A DNA stretch of 36,586 bases from Nitrospinota bacterium (lineage in GTDB: Bacteria > JAUXIQ01), in the NCBI GenBank assembly GCA_030620925.1, contig JAUXIQ010000001.1, positions 1 through 36,586 on the forward strand. Direction: 5' to 3'. Shown here one piece after another: positions 1 through 7,196 of the stretch. Numbering within the stretch: the stretch's first letter is position 1; the number at the start of each line of letters is the position of its first letter. The notes beneath the pieces are model-generated. The model searched no databases. It was not told the origin of the DNA and saw only the letters and a program-made list of their open reading frames with translations. A program made the position numbers and the translations under genes.

Positions 1-84
1 AGCAACGCCGCCGACCCGGAAGAATACTCCGAGGGCCAGATCGCCACCCGGCTCCAGGCCTTCCTGGAACTGCTCACTTTTTAA
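1..84 (+). CDS. C-terminal end of a probable 2-hydroxyacyl-CoA dehydratase D-type subunit (partial)
   Basis: An open frame enters from the left edge and gives the last 27 residues of a protein, ending ...RLQAFLELLTF before TAA. The pattern 'EGQ-x-x-TRLQAFLELL' resembles the usual C-terminal helix of HgdB/BcrB-type 2-hydroxyacyl-CoA dehydratase subunits, where an 'R-I/L-x-A-F-x-E-M-L' ending is common. That match is from memory of the family and rests on very few residues. A stem-loop follows at 94-129. Two full genes of the same superfamily lie at 21883-24337, so a paralogue here would not be surprising. The reading frame is clear; the product is tentative. Confidence 0.45.
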   Translation, partial: SNAADPEEYSEGQIATRLQAFLELLTF

Positions 85-93
85 TGCAAAGCT

Positions 94-129
94 TTAAGGG
101 AACTTTTTTGAGAAAAAAGGTTCCCTTAA
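94..129 (+). terminator. Stem-loop after the first gene, probable terminator or intergenic repeat
   Basis: TTAAGGGAACTTTTTT and its near-perfect reverse complement flank a three-base loop, with one bulged G. It lies 10 bases after the stop codon. The U-rich half sits inside the stem, not after it, so this is not a textbook rho-independent terminator. The same layout, followed by a 'CCAAAAACTTTT(G/A)TGTA' tail, recurs after the next gene at 1558-1595, which suggests a family of intergenic elements used as gene-end structures. Confidence 0.55.
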
Positions 130-306
130 GAATCCTTCCAAAAACTTTTGTGTACCCCTGGTACCACCCTTCTTCCTTCTCAAACACCCCTCAGAGAAAT
201 TTTTTCGTTGTAAAGGGCGACCCGTTTTAAATAATATTAAGGGTCGGAGCGTCTTCGTAGTGGTGATGTCATTAAATTATTACAACTTACGGGGAGGGGT
301 GAGGAC

Positions 307-1551
307 ATGAAGTACGGAAAACGAAACGGTGTGAACCGCAGGGAGTTCATCAAAACGACGGGACTGGCGGCGGGAGCGCTGGCTCTGGGCGTGCCGCAAG
401 TATTGGCGGCGTCTCGACCCATCAAGATCGGCACCCTCATGCCCTACACCGGCGCGCTGGCGGCATACGGCCCGGCCATACGCAACGGGGCCATCCTGGC
501 CGCCAAACATATCAACCAGGCCGGCGGTCTGCTGGGCAGGGAGGTGGTGCTGGTGCAGCGCGATTCCCAGACTTCACCCCAGGCAGCTACGGACGCAGCG
601 CAGAAGCTGGTGCAGCTTGACAAGGTGCCCGCGTTCATCGGGGCGCTCTCCAGCGGGGTGTCGCTGGCCGCGTCTTCCGTCTCCATACCTAACAAGGTGG
701 TGCAGATTTCCCCCGCTTCAACTTCTCCCCAGCTCACCGCCCTGGAGGACGACGGCTACGTTTTCAGGACCTGCCCTTCGGACGCCCTGCAGGGGGTGGT
801 GGCCGGGAAACTGGCCAAGGACCTGGGTTTCAAGAAGGTGTCCACCATTTACGTCAATAACGCCTACGGCGTGGGTCTATCCCACGAGTTCAGCAAGTCT
901 TTCAAGAAGCACGGAGGCAAAGTGACCGCCGAAGTGCCCTACGAAAAGGGCCAGCCCTCCTACCGCAGCGAGCTCAACAAGGCTCTCAAAGAGAAGCCGG
1001 ATTGCTTAGCCCTCTTCAGCTACCCCGAAAACGGCACCACCATCCTCCGCCAGGCCATCGAAGGGGGCTACAAGGGCAAGTTCCTCCTGGCTGACGGGAT
1101 GAAGGAACCGGGCCTGATCGATAACGTGGGCGCAAAATACCTCAACGGGACCTACGGCACCGCACCCGGCTCGAAAAGCACCAAATCCAACGAAATTTTC
1201 ACCGCAGAGTACAAGAAGGCGTTCGGCGAGCTGCCCCCCAAACCCTTCATCACCAACGCCTACGACGCCATGGCTACCATAGGCCTGGCCATGCAGAAAG
1301 GAGGCAAGGCAACCGGTGCCTCCATAAGAAATAACATCCGCTCCGTCTCCAACCCGCCCGGGGAGAAGATTTACGTGGGCGAGTTCGAGAAGGCTTTCGA
1401 CCTAATCAAGAAGGGCGCTGATATAGATTACGTGGGCGCCGCCGGGGACGTGGACTACGACAAGGATGGGGACGTGGTAACGCCCATCGAAATCTGGAAG
1501 ATTAAGGACGGCAAATTAACCCACGTCCGCGCCGAGGAGGTAAAAGATTAA
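307..1551 (+). CDS. Branched-chain amino acid-type ABC transporter substrate-binding protein, Tat-exported
   Basis: A 414-residue extracytoplasmic solute-binding protein of the Leu/Ile/Val-binding type (periplasmic-binding fold I, Peripla_BP_6). Residues 10-17 (NRREFIKT) form a twin-arginine motif followed by an Ala/Gly/Leu-rich h-region and a VLAAS-type cleavage site near residue 35, so export through the Tat route is likely. The mature domain begins 'IKIGTLMPYTGALAAYGPAIRNGAILA', typical of this family. The start is supported by a purine-rich GGGGAGGGGTGAGG site just upstream of the ATG. No permease or ATPase genes are adjacent. The next gene on the same strand is a hydantoinase B, so the ligand could be a cyclic amide or amino-acid-like compound, but that is inference. 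Homologues bind many small carboxylates, amides and aromatic acids, so the ligand cannot be named. Confidence 0.9.
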   Translation: MKYGKRNGVNRREFIKTTGLAAGALALGVPQVLAASRPIKIGTLMPYTGALAAYGPAIRNGAILAAKHINQAGGLLGREVVLVQRDSQTSPQAATDAAQKLVQLDKVPAFIGALSSGVSLAASSVSIPNKVVQISPASTSPQLTALEDDGYVFRTCPSDALQGVVAGKLAKDLGFKKVSTIYVNNAYGVGLSHEFSKSFKKHGGKVTAEVPYEKGQPSYRSELNKALKEKPDCLALFSYPENGTTILRQAIEGGYKGKFLLADGMKEPGLIDNVGAKYLNGTYGTAPGSKSTKSNEIFTAEYKKAFGELPPKPFITNAYDAMATIGLAMQKGGKATGASIRNNIRSVSNPPGEKIYVGEFEKAFDLIKKGADIDYVGAAGDVDYDKDGDVVTPIEIWKIKDGKLTHVRAEEVKD

Positions 1552-1557
1552 GATTTT

Positions 1558-1595
1558 GTTTGAGGAACCCTTTTTGAAAAAAATGTCCCTCAAAC
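1558..1595 (+). terminator. Stem-loop downstream of the substrate-binding protein gene
   Basis: GTTTGAGG and CCCTCAAAC form the outer arms, with A/T-rich inner arms (CCCTTTTTG against AAAAAAATG). It starts seven bases after the stop codon and is followed by 'CCCCAAAAACTTTTATGTA', which is almost the same tail as after the stem-loop at 94-129. Probable transcription end structure belonging to an intergenic repeat family. Confidence 0.5.
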
Positions 1596-1630
1596 TCCCC
1601 CCAAAAACTTTTATGTATTGCGCATGCAGC

Positions 1631-1666
1631 AGGGGCGACCGTCCCGCGGCAGGCGGGATCGCCCCT
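1631..1666. repeat. Palindromic intergenic element with AGGGGCGA/TCGCCCCT arms
   Basis: Outer arms AGGGGCGA (1631-1638) and TCGCCCCT (1659-1666) enclose an inner TCCCGC/GCGGGA pair, giving a long GC-rich hairpin with a small bulge. It resembles the '(G)TAGGGGC...GCCCC' elements near 30806, 31731 and 31984, and the TCCCGC core seen near 10672 and 30415. It lies in the gap before the hydantoinase gene. Confidence 0.5.
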
Positions 1667-1686
1667 AAGCGGCAGAGCACTGAAAA

Positions 1687-3282
1687 ATGGCGAAAAAGAA
1701 CGCTGACAAATACGATCCGGTAAGGCTGGAGATTTACAAGAACCTCTTCTCATCGGTGGCCGAGGAGATGGGGGTCACCCTGGGGCGCACCGCGTTCTCC
1801 CCCAACATCAAGGAGCGGCGGGATTATTCCTGCGCCGTCTTCGACGGAACAGGCAGGATGGTGGCCCAGGCGCTGCACATCCCCGTGCACCTGGGGTCCA
1901 TGCCCCTTTCCGTCCAGTACGCCATCGAACACGTAGAGATGCAAGAGGGGGACGTCGTCCTCCTCAACGACCCCTACAACGGTGGCACCCACCTGCCGGA
2001 CATCACCGTCATATCCCCCGTCTTCCCCACCGGCGCCGGGGGACCCATGTTCTTCACCGCCAACCGCGCCCATCACGCCGACGTGGGGGGAATGGTGCCC
2101 GGCTCCATGCCCCTTTCCTCGGACATCTTCCAGGAGGGGATACGCATACCGCCGGTGAAGATATACGAAGGAGGCCGGCTTAACGGCAGCGTCATGGACC
2201 TGCTGCTGTGCAACGTGAGGACGCCGGACGAGCGCCGGGGCGACCTCGAGGCCCAGTTTGCTGCGAATGCCGTCGGCGCCCGGCGGCTGCTCGAGATACT
2301 GGGCAAATACGGGCGGGAAGAAACGGCCTTCTACATGGAGCAGTTGCAATCTTACGCCGAGCGGATGATGCGGGCCGCCATCCGGGAAATTCCTGATGGA
2401 AGCTATACTTTCGAAGACTACATGGACGAAGACGGCATCGAGCACCGGCCGGTCAAGATAAAGGCGACTATCAAAATAAAAGACGGCGAGGCCGTGGTGG
2501 ATTTCAGCGGCTCAGACCATCAGGTGGGGGGTTCTATCAACGCCTGCTATGCCATAACCCTCTTGGTGGTTTTCTACGTCTTCCGCTGTCTGGCCAGGTC
2601 GGACATACCCTCAAACTCAGGGTGCATGGAGCCCATAGAGGTTATCACCCCTGAAAGGAGCATCGTCGACGCCGATTTCCCCTCCGCCGTGGCCGGCGGC
2701 AACGTGGAGACCTCCCAGCGCATCGCCGACGTCCTTTTCGGGGCGCTGGCCAGAGCGCTTCCCGGCCGGATACCCGCAGCCAGCAGCGGGACCATGAACA
2801 ACGTCACCATCGGTGGCTACGACCCCCTGAAAAAGTCCAGCTTCACCTATTACGAGACCATAGGCGGCGGCATGGGCGCCCGCCCGGATAAAGACGGCAT
2901 AGACGCCATCCACACCCACATGACCAATACCCTGAACACGCCCATCGAGGCCATCGAGCACGCCTACCCCTTCAGGGTCACCGACTACTCGATAAGAAAA
3001 GGCTCCGGCGGCAGGGGGAAATTCCGCGGCGGATGCGGCATCCGGAGGGAATACGAGCTGTTTTGCGACGCACAGGTGACCATCCTCTCGGAGAGGAGGG
3101 TGCACAGCCCCTACGGCCTGAAAGGCGGAGAACCGGGCAAGAGGGGCGTGAACCGACTGGTGCGCGGTAAATCGAAGAGGACCCTCAATTCGAAGGTGAA
3201 CCTCCACGCCCGGAGCGGCGACCGCATCCTAATCCTGACCCCCGGCGGCGGGGGCCACGGCAAGGTTAAACACCGAGGCTGA
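1687..3282 (+). CDS. Hydantoinase B/oxoprolinase family protein
   Basis: A 531-residue protein of the hydantoinase B/5-oxoprolinase/acetone carboxylase alpha superfamily, which carries out ATP-dependent opening of cyclic amides or ATP-dependent carboxylation with a HyuA-type partner. Family hallmarks are visible: NDPYNGGTHLPD at 94-105, RAHHADVGG at 127-135, an 'AGGNVETSQR' segment in the middle, and a Gly-rich C-terminal end 'LTPGGGGHG'. The start has only a weak ribosome-binding site. No HyuA/acetone carboxylase beta gene is next to it, so its partner must be encoded elsewhere. The terminal KVKHRG tail differs from the 'GHGKAD' ending of a second copy of this gene's 3' end at 3988-4198, so the present C-terminus may have been altered by the rearrangement described there. 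Substrate unknown. Confidence 0.88.
   Translation: MAKKNADKYDPVRLEIYKNLFSSVAEEMGVTLGRTAFSPNIKERRDYSCAVFDGTGRMVAQALHIPVHLGSMPLSVQYAIEHVEMQEGDVVLLNDPYNGGTHLPDITVISPVFPTGAGGPMFFTANRAHHADVGGMVPGSMPLSSDIFQEGIRIPPVKIYEGGRLNGSVMDLLLCNVRTPDERRGDLEAQFAANAVGARRLLEILGKYGREETAFYMEQLQSYAERMMRAAIREIPDGSYTFEDYMDEDGIEHRPVKIKATIKIKDGEAVVDFSGSDHQVGGSINACYAITLLVVFYVFRCLARSDIPSNSGCMEPIEVITPERSIVDADFPSAVAGGNVETSQRIADVLFGALARALPGRIPAASSGTMNNVTIGGYDPLKKSSFTYYETIGGGMGARPDKDGIDAIHTHMTNTLNTPIEAIEHAYPFRVTDYSIRKGSGGRGKFRGGCGIRREYELFCDAQVTILSERRVHSPYGLKGGEPGKRGVNRLVRGKSKRTLNSKVNLHARSGDRILILTPGGGGHGKVKHRG
3063..3263 (+). repeat. Direct repeat, copy 1 (3' end of the hydantoinase B gene)
   Basis: These 201 bases recur at 3988-4188 with a constant offset of 925 bases. 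I count 9 substitutions and no gaps (about 95% identity). The two copies flank the AT-rich toxin-antitoxin-like pair. Outside the repeat the flanks do not match. Confidence 0.9.
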
Positions 3283-3335
3283 GTTAAGATGTCTCTATTT
3301 TTTCATGCGGTTGCAATAATTGGAAACTATATTTA

Positions 3336-3683
3336 ATGCAAGAAGTCATTGCAGTGGTAAATTCCAAAGAAGGCAAGCCAATAAGAATAACGAAGTCTAT
3401 ATGGCGCGAAAAGATTCTGGCCGAGCATCAAGAGTTCGCTGCTGATAATAGGTATCTTAACGAAGTTCAGAAAACTATAGAAGACCCGGAATTCATTATG
3501 GAAGGCTGGTCGGGAGAAAGGCTGGCTTTACGATGGTGCGAAATCGCTCCCAAAGGGCCAAAACATTTATGTGTCGTTTATAGAGAACTGGAAGATGATG
3601 GATTCGTAATAACTGCATTTTTCATTTCGAGATTTGAAAAACTGACTAGAAGGAGAAACATCTTATGGCAAAAGAACTCCTGA
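3336..3683 (+). CDS. Toxin-like protein, possible PBECR/BECR-fold nuclease, paired with DUF2283
   Basis: A 115-residue protein. The layout 'I-x-K-x-I-W-x-x-K-I-L-x-E-H-x-E-F', then 'V-x-K-T-I-E-D-P-E-F-I', then 'R-L-A-L-R-W' and 'V-V-Y-R-E-L-x-D-x-G-F-V-I-T-A-F-F', fits the small BECR/PBECR-like nuclease toxins often encoded beside DUF2283 proteins. I recognise the layout from memory and cannot confirm a profile match. The start has no strong ribosome-binding site; ATG at 3336 is the only early one. Its 3' end overlaps the DUF2283 gene by 19 bases, a translational-coupling arrangement usual for toxin-antitoxin pairs. The base composition is much more AT-rich than the flanking hydantoinase sequences, which suggests acquisition by transfer. 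Confidence 0.6.
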   Translation: MQEVIAVVNSKEGKPIRITKSIWREKILAEHQEFAADNRYLNEVQKTIEDPEFIMEGWSGERLALRWCEIAPKGPKHLCVVYRELEDDGFVITAFFISRFEKLTRRRNILWQKNS

Positions 3684-3862
3684 CAAAAGAAATTAAATTC
3701 AACTATGATTCAGAGGGTGACGTATTGTACATTAACTTCGGGAAGCCTGAAGCAGCCGATGATTCGGACGTAACAGATGGAGGTGTAATTATCCGTCTAA
3801 GAGAAGGGAAAATAGTGGGCCTCAGTATTCTCAATGCAAAGGAAAAGCTTTATATTCCTTAA
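3665..3862 (+). CDS. DUF2283 family protein, probable antitoxin partner
   Basis: A 65-residue protein with the DUF2283 (YuzE-like) signature: 'FNYDSEGDVLYINFG', then 'G-V-I-I-R-L-R-x-G-K-I-V-G-L-S-I-L-N-A', ending at 'YIP'. Length and layout match the family. An AAGGAG site lies 8 bases before the ATG, much stronger than that of the upstream gene, as expected when the second protein must be made in excess. DUF2283 members are commonly found next to small toxin-like or DUF4258/PBECR-like proteins and are presumed antitoxins; direct proof exists for few. It overlaps the upstream gene by 19 bases. Confidence 0.8.
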   Translation: MAKELLTKEIKFNYDSEGDVLYINFGKPEAADDSDVTDGGVIIRLREGKIVGLSILNAKEKLYIP

Positions 3863-3987
3863 CTCTGACAACTCTTCAGAATAGTTCTTTCCAATTTCAG
3901 GGAGTATGCCTTCATTTTATCCCTCAATAAAGAACCAGCCCCCTGAGCCATCAGAATACAACTCCTTATTCTTACACCAATCCCTCA

Positions 3988-4198
3988 TTGCGACGCACAG
4001 GTGACCATCCTCTCGGAGAGGAGAGTGCACAGCCCCTACGGCCTGAAAGGCGGAAAACCGGGCAAGAGGTGCGTGAACAGGCTGGTGCGCGGTAAATCGA
4101 AGAGGACCCTCAATTCAAAGGTGAACCTCCGCGCCCGGAGCGGAGACCACATCCTAATCCTGACCCCCGGCGGCGGGGGCCACGGCAAAGCCGACTGA
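3988..4198 (+). pseudogene. Detached second copy of the hydantoinase B C-terminal end
   Basis: The frame encodes about 69 residues matching the C-terminus of the protein at 1687-3282, from the 'CDAQVTILSERRVHSPYG' segment to 'GGGGHGKAD' and a stop. Relative to copy 1 there are Glu-to-Lys, Gly-to-Cys, His-to-Arg and Arg-to-His changes, so it is diverging at replacement sites as expected of a fragment without function. It has no start region of its own. It may be the original 3' end, displaced when the 3264-3987 segment was gained, or the remnant of a second tandem hydantoinase gene. Confidence 0.85.
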
Positions 4199-4288
4199 AT
4201 AACCTGAACTCATATCCATTTCCGGTTTATTCATGGACTATTACGTGGCGGGCCTCACCGCAGGGGCAATAAAATAGACGCTGTCTCC

Positions 4289-4900
4289 CTAATCCTTATC
4301 CAGAACCTTATCTTCCTTGTGTTTCCCCAGGGCCCGGGTGTAGCGGCTGGTTAGCCCGGGCATGATGGATTCTTCGGTAGGTCCTTGCTCCAGGCCGAAT
4401 ACCGTTCTGGGAAAGTTCAAAGGTCCCTGTACGGCCCAAATTTTCTCGTGGTCATTTGGAGCCAGAATCTCGGCGGGATCGCCCACTGCAATCCATCCGA
4501 TGGGCACCACGGCGTCTTCCGGGAGGGTTGTATTGATATGCACCACACCGTTGATACGCACCGTGGCGCGGGTTTTGATCTGAGCGCCGTTGAAGACGGA
4601 AGCGCCCGTGGCTATGAACACACTGTCCTCCACGGTACATCCACTCAGGTGAGCGTGCGGCCCCACCAGAACGTGGTCCCCGATATTAACGGGATGCCTG
4701 AGCGTACCCCTGATGACCGCGTTCTCCATAACGATGCATTGAGCACCGATGACCACCGGCCCGCCCTCGGCGGTGATGACCGCCCCGAAAAGAACGCGGC
4801 TGTTCTCTCCGATGGTTACGTCTCCGCAGATTGTCGCCGTGGGGGCGATATAGGCCGACTCATGAATTCGCGGGCTTTTCCCTTGATGTTCAAGCAGCAT
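4289..4900 (-). CDS. Gamma-carbonic-anhydrase-like left-handed beta-helix protein
   Basis: A 203-residue hexapeptide-repeat protein. Repeats such as 'IAPTAT-ICGDVT-IGENSR-VLFGAV' and 'VNIGDH-VLVGPH-AHLSGC-TVEDSV-FIATGA' build the left-handed beta-helix of the gamma-carbonic anhydrase/YrdA/PaaY family. A helical tail follows from about residue 140 ('GDPAEILAPNDHEKIW'). His69, His76, His82 and His84 lie where zinc ligands would be expected. However, the usual 'G-H-x-x-x-L-H-G' spacing is replaced by 'G-P-H-A-H-L-S-G', so zinc binding or hydratase activity is uncertain. A GAGGAGGT site 7 bases before the ATG fixes the start. It is transcribed away from the carbamoyltransferase cassette. Many such proteins act on acyl-CoA or carboxylates or have unknown function. 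Confidence 0.82.
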   Translation of the reverse strand: MLLEHQGKSPRIHESAYIAPTATICGDVTIGENSRVLFGAVITAEGGPVVIGAQCIVMENAVIRGTLRHPVNIGDHVLVGPHAHLSGCTVEDSVFIATGASVFNGAQIKTRATVRINGVVHINTTLPEDAVVPIGWIAVGDPAEILAPNDHEKIWAVQGPLNFPRTVFGLEQGPTEESIMPGLTSRYTRALGKHKEDKVLDKD

Positions 4901-5058
4901 AGCTTTACCTCCTCTATTTTATAATCACCGTTGGAGCCGGGAGATTCTCAGGTGCGAATGCCGGCCAATCCATGTCATAGAGGCATGAAATGGGTCTCAG
5001 GCTTTAAAACCGGCCGCAGGAGACCTTTACTGAATTCTAATTGCTACCGATACCTAAT

Positions 5059-5103
5059 ATATAATAACCTTATTTTCTAAGAGGATACTCCTGGTTATTA
5101 TAT
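5059..5103. promoter_or_regulatory. Perfect 11-bp inverted repeat in the divergent intergenic region
   Basis: ATATAATAACC (5059-5069) and GGTTATTATAT (5093-5103) are perfect reverse complements separated by 23 bases. A smaller inner pair, AGGA/TCCT, lies in the loop. Each arm contains TATAAT, reading outward in opposite directions (5060-5065 on +, 5097-5102 on -), so the structure could be a divergent promoter or operator for the carbamoyltransferase cassette and the beta-helix protein gene. No good -35 box is visible for either direction, so this is a candidate only. Confidence 0.4.
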
Positions 5104-5162
5104 TTTCGCAAACTCATAAACAAAAAAGTTTTAGAGTGATCGTCTGACTAAAAGATAACAAA

Positions 5163-5390
5163 ATGGGAATATTAACAGATATATGGCACCGCTGGAAAAA
5201 TATCGCTCATAAAATCGGCGATTTCCAGGCCCGATTGCTGCTTTCCGCATTCTATTTCGTAATTATAGTGCCTATCGGTTTGGCGGTAAAAACCTCCGAT
5301 CCACTGGGAATTAAAAAGAAGACAACCCCCCTGTGGAAAGGCTATGAAGACCCTCCCGGAAATCTGGAAGGCTCCAGGAGACAGTTCTAA
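5163..5390 (+). CDS. Small single-pass membrane protein of the carbamoyltransferase cassette
   Basis: A 75-residue protein with an amphipathic basic N-terminus ('IWHRWKNIAHKIGDFQAR'), one hydrophobic segment at about 24-43 and a polar tail ending in 'GSRRQF'. Short proteins of this layout ('W-K-x-I-A-H-K-I-G-x-F-Q' then one membrane span then 'SDPL') are, from memory, often encoded directly before NodU/CmcH-type carbamoyltransferases; I know no assigned function. The stop codon directly abuts the ATG of the carbamoyltransferase, with no spacer, so the two are surely co-translated. No strong ribosome-binding site precedes the start. It could anchor the carbamoyltransferase to the membrane; this is inference from order alone. 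Confidence 0.75.
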   Translation: MGILTDIWHRWKNIAHKIGDFQARLLLSAFYFVIIVPIGLAVKTSDPLGIKKKTTPLWKGYEDPPGNLEGSRRQF

Positions 5391-7193
5391 ATGTACATAT
5401 TAGGCATATCCTGCTTTTACCACGATTCCGCCGCCGCCCTGCTGAGAGACGGTTCGCTCCTGGCCGCCGCCGAGGAAGAACGGTTCTCACGCGTCAAACA
5501 CGATTCCGGTTTTCCGGTTCATGCCATCAATTTTTGTCTTGATACGGCGGGGATAACCCCTCAGGATATCGACTACGTGGTCTTCTACGAAAAACCCTTC
5601 GTAAAGTTCGAACGCATCCTCATGAGCTCCTTCCAGACTGTTCCTCGATCGTGGAAGCTCTTCAGGGAAGCCATGGTTAACTGGCTTTTAGACAAGTTGT
5701 GGGTTAAAAACCGCATAAAAGACCATCTGAAAATAGAGGACAATAAAATTCTATTCAGCGGCCACCATCTCTCACACGCCGCGAGCAGCTTCTTCAGCTC
5801 CCCTTTCCAGGAAGCCGCCATACTCACCGTGGACGGAGTGGGCGAATGGACCACCACCGCCAGAGGTTTCGGAAAGGGTAACGATTTACAACTGCAAAAT
5901 GAAATCAGGTTTCCCCATTCCCTGGGGTTGCTCTACAGTGCTTTTACCGCCTTCCTGGGGTTCAAGGTCAACGAGGGAGAATACAAGGTAATGGGTATGG
6001 CCCCCTATGGTCGCCCAAAGTACGTAGAGGAAGTGGAGAAACTCATTCGTGTGGAAAACGATGGTGGCTTTGCCTTAAATATGGATTATTTTTGCTACCA
6101 TTCCTCAACAGAACGGACTTTCAACGGCAAATTCACAGAACTGTTCGGTGAACCGAGAGCGCCTGAATCACACTTCTTTACCTCCAACACCGAGTTCCCC
6201 TCATATTTCGGGGAAAAGCCGCCCGACTTCGACAAACAGTGCAGCGATAACGAACGCTACGCCGACATCGCCGCCAGTATCCAGGCCGTTACCGAAGATA
6301 TACTACTAAAAATGGCCTGCAGCCTGCATCGGGAAACCGGTCTGGAAAACCTGTGCATGGCGGGGGGCGTCGCCCTGAACAGCGTCGCCAACGGTCGTAT
6401 TCTAAGGGAGTCACCGTTCAAGGAAATCTACATCCAGCCGGCGGCGGGCGATGGCGGGGGCGCCCTCGGCGCCGCGCTCTACGTCTATCACTCACTGCTG
6501 GGTAATCCCCGAAAAGATGTGCTCGACCACGCTTATTGGGGCCAGGAATACCCGGATAACGAGATTAAAGAATTTCTCGATTCGAAGGGAATCCCTTACC
6601 AGTACCTGGAAAACGACGATATCCTTATGGAGCGCGTGGTAAACTGGCTCCAGGAGGGCATGGTCGTCGGCTGGTTTCAGGGCCGCTTCGAGTGGGGCCC
6701 CCGCGCGCTTGGGAACCGGAGCATCCTCGCCGACGCGCGCCGGGCGGACATGAAAGATATCGTCAACACCAAGATAAAGTTCCGCGAGCCCTACCGCCCC
6801 TTCGCGCCTTCAGTGCTGGCGGAGCGAGCGGAAGATTTCTTTTTGTTGGATAACGCGGCCGACAACTATCCTGCCAGGTTCATGCTGCTGGTTACAAAAG
6901 TAAAAGAAGAGATGCAGAGCCGCATCCCGGCCACTACTCATATAGGAGGCACCTCCCGCCTGCAAACGGTACACCGGGAAGTTAATCCGCGGTATCACAG
7001 ACTGATCGACACCTTCGGTGATGCCACCGGTGTGCCGCTGGTGCTGAACACCTCTTTCAACCTGAAAGGCGAGCCTATCGTCAATACGCCGGAGAACGCT
7101 TTTAATACTTTCAGAGCCAGCGGTATGGACGCACTCGTTCTGCAACGATTTCTTATTAAGAAAACCCAACTTCGACCATTCTCACAGGAATAG
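5391..7193 (+). CDS. NodU/CmcH-family O-carbamoyltransferase
   Basis: A 600-residue carbamoyltransferase with the two domains of the NodU/CmcH/TobZ family. The N-terminal Kae1-like domain starts 'MYILGISCFYHDSAAALL'. It shows HHLSH at 125-129 (metal-binding histidines), DGVG at 148-151, MGMAPYG at 201-207 and AGGVALNSVANG at 324-335. The C-terminal domain carries WFQGRFEWGPRALGNRS from 428, the most conserved family segment. Such enzymes transfer carbamoyl from carbamoyl phosphate, through carbamoyl-AMP, to a hydroxyl of a sugar or natural product. Length is normal and no key motif is missing. The acceptor is unknown. No glycosyltransferase or biosynthetic gene is next to it; instead it sits between two small membrane proteins and upstream of an SGNH hydrolase, which suggests modification of a surface glycan or lipid-linked product. 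Confidence 0.93.
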   Translation: MYILGISCFYHDSAAALLRDGSLLAAAEEERFSRVKHDSGFPVHAINFCLDTAGITPQDIDYVVFYEKPFVKFERILMSSFQTVPRSWKLFREAMVNWLLDKLWVKNRIKDHLKIEDNKILFSGHHLSHAASSFFSSPFQEAAILTVDGVGEWTTTARGFGKGNDLQLQNEIRFPHSLGLLYSAFTAFLGFKVNEGEYKVMGMAPYGRPKYVEEVEKLIRVENDGGFALNMDYFCYHSSTERTFNGKFTELFGEPRAPESHFFTSNTEFPSYFGEKPPDFDKQCSDNERYADIAASIQAVTEDILLKMACSLHRETGLENLCMAGGVALNSVANGRILRESPFKEIYIQPAAGDGGGALGAALYVYHSLLGNPRKDVLDHAYWGQEYPDNEIKEFLDSKGIPYQYLENDDILMERVVNWLQEGMVVGWFQGRFEWGPRALGNRSILADARRADMKDIVNTKIKFREPYRPFAPSVLAERAEDFFLLDNAADNYPARFMLLVTKVKEEMQSRIPATTHIGGTSRLQTVHREVNPRYHRLIDTFGDATGVPLVLNTSFNLKGEPIVNTPENAFNTFRASGMDALVLQRFLIKKTQLRPFSQE

Positions 7194-7196
7194 GCT

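Noticed and set aside
1750-2445. Long minus-strand frame inside the hydantoinase gene
   Set aside because: A shadow of the GC-rich plus-strand gene. The plus-strand frame has family motifs and a full length; this one has none.
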